From Alphaproteobacteria bacterium (lineage in GTDB: Bacteria > Pseudomonadota > Alphaproteobacteria > Micavibrionales > Micavibrionaceae): a DNA stretch of 32,032 bases. The notes under the pieces were generated by a model. The model was not told the origin of the DNA, did not search any database, and saw only the letters and a list, made by a program, of their open reading frames with translations. The position numbers and the translations under genes are program-made. The stretch lies in assembly GCA_021208265.1 (NCBI GenBank), contig JAJOJU010000014.1:1-32032 (forward strand). Reading direction: 5' to 3'. Numbering within the stretch: the stretch's first letter is position 1; each line of letters starts with the position of its first letter. Of this stretch, positions 9,395 to 18,116 are shown piece by piece.

Positions 9395-10523
9395 ATGACT
9401 TTATCGGCCCTTCTCCCTAACGGATTTTCCGACCTTCTGCCTGAAGAGGCGGAACTTGAAGCCAAGGCTATCCAGACATTGATGGAACATTTTAGCAAAT
9501 TCGGCTATGCGCGGATCAAACCGCCTATGGCAGAATTTGAAGAAACATTGCTGGCGCCGGGGCCGGGGGCATCGCTTAGCAAAGATACGTTCCGGGTGAT
9601 GGATTCTGTCTCTCATAAAATGCTGGGCATTCGTGCTGACATCACGCCGCAGATTGCGCGGATTGTCTGCACGCGGCTTAAAGATGAGCCCAAGCCCTTG
9701 CGGCTTTGCTATGCCAATGATGTGCTTCGCGCACGGGCTGGGCAGCTGCGCGGGGTGCGTCAGTTCACTCAGGTGGGCTGCGAAATGGTGGGCGATGAAA
9801 TGCCCGGCAGCTATGTTGAGCTGGTGATGCTGGCGGTTTTGGGCCTGAAGGCCTTGGGGCTGAAAGATATCACGCTTGATTTCACAATGCCGATGGCGCT
9901 GGATGCGCTTTATGCCGATGAAGGCAAAAGCGAGGATAAAGGCGTGCTTACCAATATTCTCGCCGGAAGGCAGCAGAGCGAGCTGGCGGGCATGAAAGGC
10001 AAATTGGCGGCAAAGCTTCTGGCGCTTATGAAGGCTTCCGGCCCGATGGATAAGGCCTTGCCGGTTATTGAAAAAATCTCCCTGCCGCCGGTATTAAAGG
10101 CGCAAGTGAAAGATCTGGCTGACATTCAGGCAGCGCTGAAAGCCGGGCTCGCCGAGTGCAACGTAAATGATGTGACCCTCACGCTCGATGTATTTGAAAC
10201 CAAGGGTTCGCAATATTATAAGGGGTTGGCGTTCAGCCTTTTTGCGGGCGGCGTGCGCGGTGAGCTGGGCCGGGGTGGGCATTACGGTGTGCAGTTCGGG
10301 GCAGATGAATCCAAGCTTACGGCGACAGGCTTCACGCTTTATATGGATACGATACGTAAAGGATTAAATGGTAAGGCACCCGCCAAAACGCATGGCAGTG
10401 CTGCCGGGATATAGCTGGACGGATGTTCAGGCATTGCAAAAAGAAGGCTGGGTTACCACCTTCGTGAAGGATAAAAAAGAAGCCGCGGGTTCGATCAGGT
10501 TTTTGAGTCAAAAGAAAGGGTAA
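9395..10523 (+). CDS. hisZ: ATP phosphoribosyltransferase regulatory subunit HisZ (frame broken near the 3' end)
   Basis: HisZ is a histidyl-tRNA-synthetase paralogue that lacks aminoacylation activity and activates a short-form HisG in histidine biosynthesis. ATG 9395 gives MTLSALLPNGFSDLLPEEA. The class-II core includes KDTFRVMDSVSHKMLGIRAD ITPQIAR (motif 2-like region), LRGVRQFTQVGCEMVG and GGRGGHYG-like LGRGGHYG near residue 290. The open frame stops at 10414, but the family's C-terminal end continues in another frame as MAVLPGYSW ... LQKEGWVTTF to TAA 10523. Removing one A from the run 10385-10388 joins them as APAKRMAVLPGYSW and gives about 375 residues. No hisG is in the window. It starts 14 bases after glmM, and purA follows six bases later. 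Confidence 0.88.
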
Positions 10524-10529
10524 ATCAAA

Positions 10530-11822
10530 ATGGCGAATGTCACGGTAGTGGGCTCTCAATGGGGTGATGAAGGCAAGGGAAAGATTGTTGATTGGTTATC
10601 ATCCCGCGCGGATGTCGTTGTGCGTTTTCAGGGTGGTCATAACGCCGGGCACACGTTGGTGATTGACGGTGTAGTTTACAAGCTCCATTTGCTCCCCTCC
10701 GGTATCGTGCGCCCCGGTAAATTATCCGTGATTGGTAACGGCGTGGTGGTTGACCCCTGGGCGTTCCTGAAGGAAGTCAATGCCATTCGTGAGCAGGGCG
10801 TTACCGTGACCCCGGACACCCTTATGCTGGCGGAAAATGCGAATTTGATTTTGCCTGTTCATCAGACGATGGATCAGGCGATGGAACGTGCACGGGGCAA
10901 CAACCCCATCGGTACAACCGGGCGCGGAATTGGTCCTTGTTATGAGGATAAAGCGGCGCGCCGCGGCATTCGCGTTTGTGACCTGCGCGATCCTGAGATG
11001 CTGCGCCATAAGCTGGAAGCCATGATGTTCCATCATAACGCGCTGCTGCGGGGGCTGGGGGCTGATCAGATTGATGTGAGCGAAACCTATGGCGCGCTGA
11101 TGAAAATTGCGCCGGATGTTCTGGCTTATGCCGGGGTGGTTTGGAAGGCGCTGGATGACGCGCACAAGGCGGGCAAGAAAATCCTGTTTGAAGGCGCGCA
11201 AGGCATGATGCTGGATGTTGATCACGGCACATACCCCTTCGTAACATCCTCCAATATTGTGGCTTCGCAAGCGGCGACGGGTTCCGGTGTGGGGCCTTCT
11301 CAGGTGGGGTATGTGCTGGGGATTACCAAGGCTTATACCACACGCGTGGGGTCCGGGCCGTTCCCAACCGAGCAGGAAAATGATATCGGTGAATTTTTAG
11401 GGCAGAAGGGTCATGAATTCGGCACAACGACAGGGCGGAAGCGCCGCTGCGGCTGGTTTGATGCGGCGCTGGTGCGTCAATCCGTCAAGCTGTCCGGCAT
11501 TCACGGTATTGCGCTTACCAAGCTTGATGTTCTGGATGGACTCAAGGAAATCAAAATCTGCACGGGTTATAAACTAAACGGCAAGGATATTGATTACATT
11601 CCCGCCGGGCAGGCTGAGCAGGCGGCGCTGGAGCCGGTTTATGAGGTCATGGAAGGCTGGAGCGAAAGCACGCAGGGCGCGCGCAGCTGGGCGGATTTAC
11701 CGGCGGCGGCTGTTAAGTATGTGAAACACGTGGAAGAGCTTATCGGCGCGCCGGTATCCCTGCTTTCCACATCGCCTGAGCGGGATGATACGATCCTGAT
11801 GCAAGATCCTTTTCTTTCCTAA
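10530..11822 (+). CDS. purA: Adenylosuccinate synthetase PurA
   Basis: PurA joins IMP and aspartate using GTP to make adenylosuccinate, the first committed step from IMP to AMP. The 430-residue frame is intact and full length. It shows the phosphate-binding loop [16 protein letters not shown] near residue 8, GGHNAGHTL near residue 35, and [20 protein letters not shown] near residue 128. It also has [20 protein letters not shown] near 220, the arginine-rich [11 protein letters not shown] near 300 and the guanine-binding TKLDVLDGL near 330. The start at 10530 follows six bases after the restored hisZ stop, which suggests co-transcription. An intrinsic terminator lies about 48 bases after the stop. 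Confidence 0.97.
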   Translation: MANVTVVGSQWGDEGKGKIVDWLSSRADVVVRFQGGHNAGHTLVIDGVVYKLHLLPSGIVRPGKLSVIGNGVVVDPWAFLKEVNAIREQGVTVTPDTLMLAENANLILPVHQTMDQAMERARGNNPIGTTGRGIGPCYEDKAARRGIRVCDLRDPEMLRHKLEAMMFHHNALLRGLGADQIDVSETYGALMKIAPDVLAYAGVVWKALDDAHKAGKKILFEGAQGMMLDVDHGTYPFVTSSNIVASQAATGSGVGPSQVGYVLGITKAYTTRVGSGPFPTEQENDIGEFLGQKGHEFGTTTGRKRRCGWFDAALVRQSVKLSGIHGIALTKLDVLDGLKEIKICTGYKLNGKDIDYIPAGQAEQAALEPVYEVMEGWSESTQGARSWADLPAAAVKYVKHVEELIGAPVSLLSTSPERDDTILMQDPFLS

Positions 11823-11869
11823 GGGGCTCTCTTAAATTTACTTTAGGCTGATTTTTCCTTATGATTGAA

Positions 11870-11902
11870 GGAGCGGGCTTTTTGCAAGCACGCTCCCTTT
11901 TT
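11870..11902 (+). terminator. Intrinsic terminator after purA
   Basis: The stem GGAGCG (11870-11875) pairs with CGCTCC (11891-11896) and is followed by CTTTTT (11897-11902). The loop can pair further (GGC with GCA, imperfect). It sits between purA and the kinase-like gene, whose start lies 20 bases downstream, so it separates the two transcription units or attenuates read-through. Confidence 0.7.
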
Positions 11903-11921
11903 ACGCCTCTCAAGGAAAAGC

Positions 11922-14085
11922 ATGAGTTCCGATTCCTCTATCGAAGATCAGCAAGACGATGATCAGGATGCGCCAGTTCAGGAAGCTGAGGGTGAGGCTA
12001 AAGCTAAAGAAAAGGCTGCTGAGGAGTCTAAGAAAGTGGAGCCGCCCAAACCGGATGATTCCAGAAAGCAATCCTCACCCATAGTTGATTTGGCAGGAAC
12101 GGTTCAGATTAACAGTGCAAATCGCCTGCCGCATTTGGATAACGGCGTGATTAAAGCCTATCAGGCCAGTTCGGAAAAAAAGGCGTGATCTGGGCAATAT
12201 CGTTGCCTATGTTTGTGAACCCCATTTGGTGCCGCGTGTACGGAAAATAGCGCAATATGAATCTGTGATTAACCCCAATCAGGCAACGGTGGTAAAGCAT
12301 GGCGTTGCTTATTGGCCTCCTGCGGCTAAAGACGCCTATATCATTGCTTATGTGGATAATCTGGGAAAGCCGATTATAGGGGCGCATGAAAAACAGGCAT
12401 TGCACCTGAAAGAAGAAATTGTGAAGGAGAAGTTTCTTAAGCCACTCACCAATTTGCTTCAGGATTACCGTGACAAGGACTTTGTGCATGGCTCTATCCG
12501 CCCGTCTAACATGTTTGACGGTGGGTCGTCCTCCTATGACAGAGTGGTGTTGGGCGACTGTCTTACGACCCCGTCTTCCTATAACCAGCCTGTGGAGTTT
12601 GAGACGATTGAGCGTGGTATGACGGACCCGGTGGCGCGCGGATTGGGAACGCAGGCGGATGATATTTATTCCTTGGGGGCGAGCGTTGCTGCCATGGTGC
12701 GTTCGCATGATCCGGTTGCCGGCATGAAAAGCGAAGAGATCGTGAAGCTGAAAATGCAAAGCGGCAGCTTTAGCGCTTTGACCGGGCGTGACCGTTTTAC
12801 GGGGACTATTCTTGATTTCTTAAGGGGTACGTTGCATGACGACCCCGAGCAGCGTTGGGGGATCGAAGAAATTCTGGCCTGGCTGGATGGCCGCAGACTT
12901 AATCCCAAGAAAACAGGCAAGAAATATAAAGCGAACCGTCCCCTTACATTCAATGGGGAGCAGTATTTTTATACATCCGATCTGGCCATGGATATTGATA
13001 AGAACCCAGGCGAGATGCGCAAGCTTGTCGAGGACGGCGATTTTGAAAACTGGTTAACCCGGTCGTTTGAAAAAAATAAAACCCCGCAACGTGTCGTGGA
13101 AGCTTTGGACCTCACGAGAGAAGGAAGCCAGGGGAAGGGTCTGGAAGACAGAATGGTGTGCAATTTATCAGCGGCGATGGATGTCGATGCACCAATCCGC
13201 TATCTGGGGCGTCGCATGATGGGCGATGGGATAGGGTCTGCCTTGGCGGAGGCTTTTGCTCAGCGTAAGGAGCTTGTTATTTTTCATGACATTTTCAATC
13301 TGGGGATTGCCATGAACTGGCTTCGCAATCAGGAGCGCTCAACGTTGGATATTAGCGGTTTGATGTCGAAGTTCGATAGCTGCCGTTCTTTCCTGCGTCA
13401 GGATAAAATGGGGTTTGGGCTGGAGCGTTGCCTTTACCATATCAATCCCGAAGCACGCTGCATGAGCGAACGGTTCGATAATTATTATGTGTCGTCACCC
13501 GAATCATTGCTTATGGCTTATGAGGATTTATGCTCCCGGAACAAGGCACCAGCCAATTTCATGGACAGGCATATTGTGGCGTTTATCATGGCGCGCGATG
13601 CTAAAATGATAGAGCCGTTTATCGCAGAAATTCGCTCTGACGAGCCTCACCGGGTGATTATGGGACAGTTGAAAAGCTTTGCGACCATTCAGCGTAACTC
13701 GCAATTGGGAGCTTTGCCGCATATCGCATCGGCATTTAATAATATGTTTGGGGCGCTCTACAAGCGTTTCCATGATGAGGATTTAAAGGCCAAAATCAAA
13801 AAAAGCATTGACCGTTACGTGCAATCTGGTGATTTGGCCAAGATTGCTGAAATTTTTAACAATCAGGATGTCATTCAAAAGGACTTGAAAGCGTTCCGGC
13901 AAGCTATGAAAGAGTATAGGGAGTTATCCAAGGAGCTCTCTCGTCTGGAATCCCGCCTCATTGAAAACTCAGGTTTTGGTCAGGAAACCGGGCGTGAAGT
14001 TGCCGCCGTGGTGTCGAGTATCATCGCCGGTATTATCATTCTGGGCGTAGCCTTTATTTATCTGGGAAAGAATACAGGGTTTTAA
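11922..14085 (+). CDS. Membrane-anchored protein-kinase-like protein, probable pseudokinase (frame broken once)
   Basis: ATG 11922 (AAGGA at 11912-11916) opens a frame that stops at 12188; the rest runs in the next frame to 14085. Removing one A from the A7 run 12175-12181 joins them as SSEKRRDLGNIVAYVCEPHL and gives about 720 residues. Residues 1-55 are acidic/Lys-rich and low in complexity. Residues of about 70-310 resemble a Ser/Thr kinase fold: VHGSIRPSNMF is in the catalytic-loop position, LGDC in the DFG position (Asp near 212), then DDIYSLGASVAAM and PEQRWGIEEILAWLDG. The catalytic-loop Asp is Ser (near residue 191) and the following Lys is Arg. About residues 310-690 are helical and I do not recognise them. 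One transmembrane helix lies near 694-716, so the kinase-like part is cytoplasmic. Function is unknown. Confidence 0.75.
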
Positions 14086-14098
14086 GGCAAGGGCAGGG

Positions 14099-14607
14099 AT
14101 GGCTAAAAAACGGAACAGAAAGCAACGTACTTGGCAGGGACAGCTTTTCCTGGTGCTAGGGATTATTACCGGCGTTATATTTTTGCCGTCTTCCTTTTTG
14201 TTGATGGTGGGAATGGTTCCAACCCCGGTGGCCGTTTTTGTAGATCGTAGCCGGAAAAAAACAAAAGCATTGACGGTGGGGTCGATGAATCTTGCCGGGT
14301 GCTCACCGTTTCTCTTTGATCTATGGATACGTGGTCATGATTTCGACACGAGTATGAGTATCGCTTTAGATCCGAAGGCAATTATCGTGATGTACGCGGC
14401 GGCAGGTGTTGGCTATCTGCTTGATTGGGCTATGACCGGGGTCGTTTCGGCGTGATGGTGAAGCGGGGTGAGGCACGTGCCCAAGTTATTCGTGAGCAGC
14501 AGGACGAACTTATTAAGCGCTGGGGGCTTAAGGTAACGGGTGAGGTACGCCTTGACGAACACGGTTTTCCTTTGGATCAGGCAGGCGGCAGTCCAGACAA
14601 AAAATAG
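14099..14607 (+). CDS. Small membrane protein partnered with the kinase-like gene (frame broken once)
   Basis: The first frame (14099-14455) encodes two hydrophobic segments near residues 14-42 and a C-terminal one near 97-117, with VPTPVAVFVDRSRKK between them. The next frame carries MVKRGEARAQVIREQQDEL IKRWGLKV to the stop at 14607. Adding one base at about 14449-14452 joins the two parts and gives about 169 residues, with the charged helix as a cytoplasmic tail. As far as I recall, proteins of this layout (membrane segments, then an E-R-Q-x-E-L-I-x-x-W-G tail) occur next to similar kinase-like genes in Rhodospirillales; I could not check this. It starts 13 bases after the kinase-like stop and ends before a strong terminator, so the two genes look like an operon. 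I do not recognise a function. Confidence 0.65.
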
Positions 14608-14668
14608 TCCCTTTGCGGCATTTTAATACAATCTTTATATCTGGGGGCGTACCATAAAGAGTGAGCAA

Positions 14669-14697
14669 ACATGTCCAGGGGTGGGCATGTTTTTTTA
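14669..14697 (+). terminator. Intrinsic terminator after the kinase-like unit
   Basis: ACATGTCC (14669-14676) pairs with GGGCATGT (14683-14690), eight pairs including one G-T, around a six-base loop AGGGGT. Six T residues follow at once. It closes the kinase-like pair just before the first pilus gene. Confidence 0.88.
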
Positions 14698-14727
14698 TGC
14701 CCGCAAATTGGGAATAATTATAAATAA

Positions 14728-15267
14728 ATGTATCGAAATTTTTGGGTAAATTGGGGTAAGCAGCAAGATGGCGCGATGGCAATAGAGTTTGCCATTGTGG
14801 CGATACCGTTTGTCTATATGATGATCGCCGTCATTGAACTTTCCCTTATGTTTACATCCGCTGCGCTTCTGGAGACATCAACCTCGCAGGCGGCGCGTCA
14901 AATTCGCACGGGCGCTATTCAGCAGGCTGCGGAAGGGGCTGCCGCTCAGGAGGCGTTGTTCCGGGATGTCTTATGTGATCGGGCCTCTGTTTTGATTAAT
15001 TGCGATGATATACAGGTGGAGTCGGTCAATATTGGCGCTTTTGGGGATTCCGGCAGTTATGCGCCTGAGATGGATGAAAACGGCAACATGGTGCCCCGCG
15101 GGTTTGATGCGGGCGGTGTGAATGATGTGATTATGATCCGCACATTTTACCGTTACAGCTTTATGACACCGTTAATTGGTTCTGTGTTGGGTGAAGGGGG
15201 CAATGGTACGCGGTCTTTCATGTCCACGATTGTTCTGCAAACGGAACCTTATGAATTTATACTTTGA
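14728..15267 (+). CDS. tadE: TadE-like pseudopilin
   Basis: This 179-residue protein has the TadE-family start. A short charged leader is followed by D-G-A-M-A-I-E-F-A-I-V-A-I-P-F, where Gly15 is a fitting prepilin-peptidase cleavage site and Glu20 is at +5 of the mature protein. A hydrophobic helix follows to about residue 45. The remainder is periplasmic and holds VLCDRASVLINC with two cysteines that could pair. TadE and TadF in other Tad systems are minor pseudopilins processed by the same peptidase as the Flp pilin. No clear ribosome-binding site precedes ATG 14728, but the leader length supports this start. The following pseudopilin gene begins 12 bases after the stop. Confidence 0.88.
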   Translation: MYRNFWVNWGKQQDGAMAIEFAIVAIPFVYMMIAVIELSLMFTSAALLETSTSQAARQIRTGAIQQAAEGAAAQEALFRDVLCDRASVLINCDDIQVESVNIGAFGDSGSYAPEMDENGNMVPRGFDAGGVNDVIMIRTFYRYSFMTPLIGSVLGEGGNGTRSFMSTIVLQTEPYEFIL

Positions 15268-15279
15268 GATATAAAACAG

Positions 15280-15849
15280 ATGGCAAAATGCTGGCATAAC
15301 AGTTTTTTACGAATAATGCGGCGCTGGGCTTTTGAGGAAAAAGGGCTGGCAGCGACTGAGTTTTCTTTGCTGTTTCCCATTTTGATGACCCTTATGGTCG
15401 GTGTGTTCGACATGGGGTATGGCATTGTGGCGGCACAAAAAACGATTCGGTCTTCGCAGGTGATTGCGGATCTTGTGGCGCGCCATAAAACGATTACGCA
15501 GGATGAAATTAATGAAGCCATATCAGGCGGAGAACTGGCACTTTCGCCCTTTGATACATCCGGTTTCGGCTATGATGTGATTTCGATAGAGTTTGATGAA
15601 TCCGGAGAAGTTGATATGCCTGTTCTTTGGCGGGAAACCAGCGGCATGGGGGCTTCGGATGCTGTGTTTAGTTCGCTGGCAGGCCTTGGCGGACCTGGTG
15701 ACGGTTTGATTATCGTTCAGGTGCGCTATGAATATGAGCCGATGTTTGGCGGCTATCTTTTCGGTACCATGAATTTCAGCGAGATTGCTTTTCAGCGTCC
15801 GCGTAGCAGTTCGTCCATTCCTCTGGCGGGGGCCGAGGAAGGGGCGTAA
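15280..15849 (+). CDS. TadE/TadF-like pseudopilin
   Basis: This is a second pseudopilin of 189 residues. The leader (to Gly22) is followed by L-A-A-T-E-F-S-L-L-F-P-I-L-M-T-L-M, again with Glu at +5, the pattern cut by the CpaA-type peptidase. The long hydrophobic helix ends near residue 50. The periplasmic part contains HKTITQDEINEAISGGEL and the C-terminal stretch YEYEPMFGGYLFG, typical of TadE-like domains. By position between tadE and the tadG-like gene it takes the place of TadF, but sequence alone does not separate TadE from TadF securely. It is probably translated from the same message as its neighbours. Confidence 0.85.
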   Translation: MAKCWHNSFLRIMRRWAFEEKGLAATEFSLLFPILMTLMVGVFDMGYGIVAAQKTIRSSQVIADLVARHKTITQDEINEAISGGELALSPFDTSGFGYDVISIEFDESGEVDMPVLWRETSGMGASDAVFSSLAGLGGPGDGLIIVQVRYEYEPMFGGYLFGTMNFSEIAFQRPRSSSSIPLAGAEEGA

Positions 15850-15888
15850 GTATAAATAATCTGCCGTTATATGCGGCAGGGGGTAGAT

Positions 15889-17541
15889 ATGATGGGGTTA
15901 AATGACGTTATGGCTGTTTTAGGCCGCTGCAAGGCGCAATATATCCGCGCGTTGCAGGCCAGTATCATGACCCTGTTTGCGATTGCGGGGCCGATTGTTA
16001 TCGCGTCCGCCGGGATGGCGCTGGATATGAGCCAAGCTTATCTGGTGCGGGAACGTCTGGGCCATGCGCTGGACTCAGCGGCGCTGGCGGCCGCATCATT
16101 AGCGGCAACGGATGAAGCGGCAGCGAATTTACGCCTGCAAGCCTTTATGAACGCCAATTACCCGCCCGAGAAAATGGGGACGGCATATAATCTTAACATG
16201 GTGGTGGAGGGTGATAATGTCCGCGTATCCGCCAATGCCGATTATGATACGGCCTTCTTGTGGATTTTAGGAATTGAAGAAATCACGGTATACAGTGAAA
16301 CCGTTGTGCAGCGCGAGGTGCAGGGGCTGGAGGTTGTTCTGGTGCTGGACAATACCGGTTCCATGGCGACCGATAACAATATCCGTGCGCTGAAGGAAGC
16401 TGCGACCAATTTCATCAATATCCTTTTTGCCAATACATCTAACCCCAATACGATCAAGGTCGGGATGGTGCCCTACAGCAATGCGGTGCGCGTTGGGCGT
16501 TACGGGATCGGCAGAACGCCGGAGGGCGATACCTATAACGGCGGCGAGCGGTTTGTAACCTTGCCGGACGAGGTTTCCTATACCAGTAACCACGACTCCA
16601 GTTCAGGCTGGTATGGCTGCGTGGTCGAGCATATGGATGATGATTATAACCCCTCCGCCACGCATGTCAGCGGTAGCCGTGGGCAGCTGTGGAAGACGGG
16701 TAACAAAATGAACGGCCACGGCTGGAACCCGGAGGTGAATACCAACGATCCCTACCCGGATGACGTATCGCTCAACTGGCAAGGCCCGTGGGATATTTAT
16801 CAATATGGCACGGTGTCGCGCGGTAGTTGTAGTGAATACGAAAATCAGTGCACCAGCTATGGAAATGTGTGTGTCAGCAGTCACGAGGAATGCACGCGTT
16901 ACCGCAGTAACGGCCAATGCCGTACATGGACAACGGTGTGTGATGAATATGAATATGGATGCCAGAATTATCAGAACGTATGTACCAGTTATAACTATAC
17001 GTTCAACCCAAATTCCACGCCCAATAACGGCTGTCCCTATGCCAATGTGGTGCCGCTGACCAGCGATCAGGACTATCTGCTGGAACAGGTGGAGCCGGAT
17101 GTAGCCAGCGACATGAAACCGCACGGCAATACGCTCGGTAATATAGGCATGATCTGGGGGGCACGTGTTCTGTCACCTGAGCCGCCGTTTACCGAAGCAC
17201 AGCCCTGGGAAAATAAAATGTGGCGCAAGGCCATCGTTATGATGACCGATGGGGTAAATACTGATGACTCTAATTATTCCGCTTACTGGTTTTCAAACAA
17301 GAACCAGATGAACACCACCAAGTTCAATAACCGCTTTCTTGAAATATGCGAAAGCCTGAAGGATGAGGATGTTGTTATTTACACGATTACCTTCGGTGAC
17401 GGGGCGGGTTCTGTAACATCATATTACCGCGATTGTGCGACATCGGAGAGTAAGTATTTCGATGCTCCTTCGCAGGACGATCTGATTGATGCTTTTGAAC
17501 AAATCGCCAATGAACTAAGCAATCTGCGGATCACGCAGTAA
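15889..17541 (+). CDS. tadG: TadG-like pilus protein with von Willebrand A domain and cysteine array
   Basis: A single N-terminal membrane helix (about residues 22-46) is followed by a TadG-type N-domain (RERLGHALDSAALAAASL). A von Willebrand A domain then has metal-site motifs DNTGSM (Asp154) and MTDGVNT (near 454). The domain is split by a long insertion carrying nine cysteines between residues 314 and 382. Eight of them lie at almost perfect seven-residue steps (C-x6-C, once C-x8-C), each followed by a Y/S-containing stretch such as CTSYGNVC. TadG-like proteins help anchor or assemble the Flp pilus. I chose ATG 15889 because AGGGGG lies six bases before it; ATG 15871, 18 bases earlier in frame, has no such site. 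Length is 550 residues. Confidence 0.88.
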   Translation: MMGLNDVMAVLGRCKAQYIRALQASIMTLFAIAGPIVIASAGMALDMSQAYLVRERLGHALDSAALAAASLAATDEAAANLRLQAFMNANYPPEKMGTAYNLNMVVEGDNVRVSANADYDTAFLWILGIEEITVYSETVVQREVQGLEVVLVLDNTGSMATDNNIRALKEAATNFINILFANTSNPNTIKVGMVPYSNAVRVGRYGIGRTPEGDTYNGGERFVTLPDEVSYTSNHDSSSGWYGCVVEHMDDDYNPSATHVSGSRGQLWKTGNKMNGHGWNPEVNTNDPYPDDVSLNWQGPWDIYQYGTVSRGSCSEYENQCTSYGNVCVSSHEECTRYRSNGQCRTWTTVCDEYEYGCQNYQNVCTSYNYTFNPNSTPNNGCPYANVVPLTSDQDYLLEQVEPDVASDMKPHGNTLGNIGMIWGARVLSPEPPFTEAQPWENKMWRKAIVMMTDGVNTDDSNYSAYWFSNKNQMNTTKFNNRFLEICESLKDEDVVIYTITFGDGAGSVTSYYRDCATSESKYFDAPSQDDLIDAFEQIANELSNLRITQ

Positions 17542-17841
17542 TAAATTTTCTGATTTTATCGTGGTTACTTTACTCTGAAAGAAGAGGCGAAGTAATTGCC
17601 TTTGATTTTATGTAAAATTATGGGGTGAATTGAGGCTTGCTTAAAGAGATAAAATAAAGGTAAAATTTAAGATAAGGACTAAGGGATTAAGTACTATGTA
17701 AATATTTGATTTCGGAGTCTGTTCTTAAGTATTCCTTAACTCTCGATATTCCATAATTAAGAATAACGGTTGGGTCTTCAAAGTTTTTTTGGAGAGGGGT
17801 TAACCGGGATACAGTAATCAAAACATTTCAGGAGATGAAAC
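17542..17841. other. AT-rich intergenic regulatory region upstream of flp
   Basis: This 300-base stretch between the tadG-like gene and the first pilin is clearly AT-richer than the coding sequence around it, and I found no credible open frame in it. It holds several TTAA half-sites and one complete CtrA-type box (17725-17740). The self-complementary GGTTAACC is near 17798. AGGAGAT shortly before ATG 17842 is the pilin ribosome-binding site. It is most likely the main promoter region of the pilin genes. Confidence 0.7.
17725..17740 (+). promoter_or_regulatory. CtrA-type box upstream of flp
   Basis: TTAA (17725-17728), seven bases, then TTAAC (17736-17740) matches the alphaproteobacterial CtrA consensus TTAA-N7-TTAAC exactly. 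It lies 101 bases upstream of the first pilin ATG. In Caulobacter the homologous pilA gene is activated by CtrA, so a cell-cycle-linked control is plausible here. The surrounding DNA is AT-rich, which raises the chance of a random match. Confidence 0.55.
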
Positions 17842-18036
17842 ATGATTAAATTGCTCGCTTTTAAAAAAGCATATTTGGAAAACAAAGATGGCGCGACAGC
17901 TATTGAATACGGTCTGATTGCGGCCGGTATATCACTGGCGATTGCCACGATCGTTTTCACGTTTGGTGACAGCCTGATCACAACGTTCACATCCATGAAC
18001 ACAGAAATGACCGAAGCTAACGCCCGTATCCAGTAA
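17842..18036 (+). CDS. flp: Flp-type pilin 1
   Basis: This 64-residue prepilin has a 17-residue leader ending in K-D-G, then A-T-A-I-E-Y-G-L-I-A. This is the canonical Flp motif with cleavage after Gly17, Glu at +5 and Tyr at +6. The mature 47-residue peptide is mainly one hydrophobic helix (GISLAIATIVFTFGDSLI) with a short polar tail, as expected of the major fibre subunit of Tad pili. AGGAGAT precedes the ATG. It stands behind a 300-base AT-rich region with a CtrA-type box and directly before a strong terminator, an arrangement suited to making much more pilin than assembly proteins. Confidence 0.95.
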   Translation: MIKLLAFKKAYLENKDGATAIEYGLIAAGISLAIATIVFTFGDSLITTFTSMNTEMTEANARIQ

Positions 18037-18059
18037 TTACGGTTTTTGTACTTCACTAT

Positions 18060-18096
18060 AAAAAGCCCGCCCCGTTACGTCCGGGTGGGCTTTTTT
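18060..18096 (+). terminator. Intrinsic terminator between the two pilin genes
   Basis: AGCCCGCCC (18064-18072) pairs with GGGTGGGCT (18083-18091), nine pairs with one G-T, around a ten-base loop. A run of T follows and a run of A precedes, so it may also work in reverse. It would end most transcripts after the first pilin, with partial read-through into the assembly genes. Confidence 0.9.
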
Positions 18097-18116
18097 AGTC
18101 AGGGGAGGGGAAGGCA

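Noticed and set aside
11832-11846. Second CtrA-like box (TTAA-N7-TTAG) between purA and the kinase-like gene
   Set aside because: One half-site is imperfect and it lies before a terminator; near matches of this kind are expected by chance.
12226-14085. Kinase-like gene starting at 12226 as a free cytosolic protein
   Set aside because: Coding continues upstream in the same frame and joins the 11922 frame after removing one A. The gene at 11922 has a good ribosome-binding site.
16603-17124. Minus-strand open frame of 173 codons opposite the TadG-like gene
   Set aside because: It is a shadow of the repetitive cysteine-rich coding region, with no ribosome-binding site and no recognisable protein pattern.
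17542-17841. Small RNA or riboswitch in the gap before flp
   Set aside because: Apart from TTAA sites and one short palindrome I see no stable stem set or terminator on either strand.
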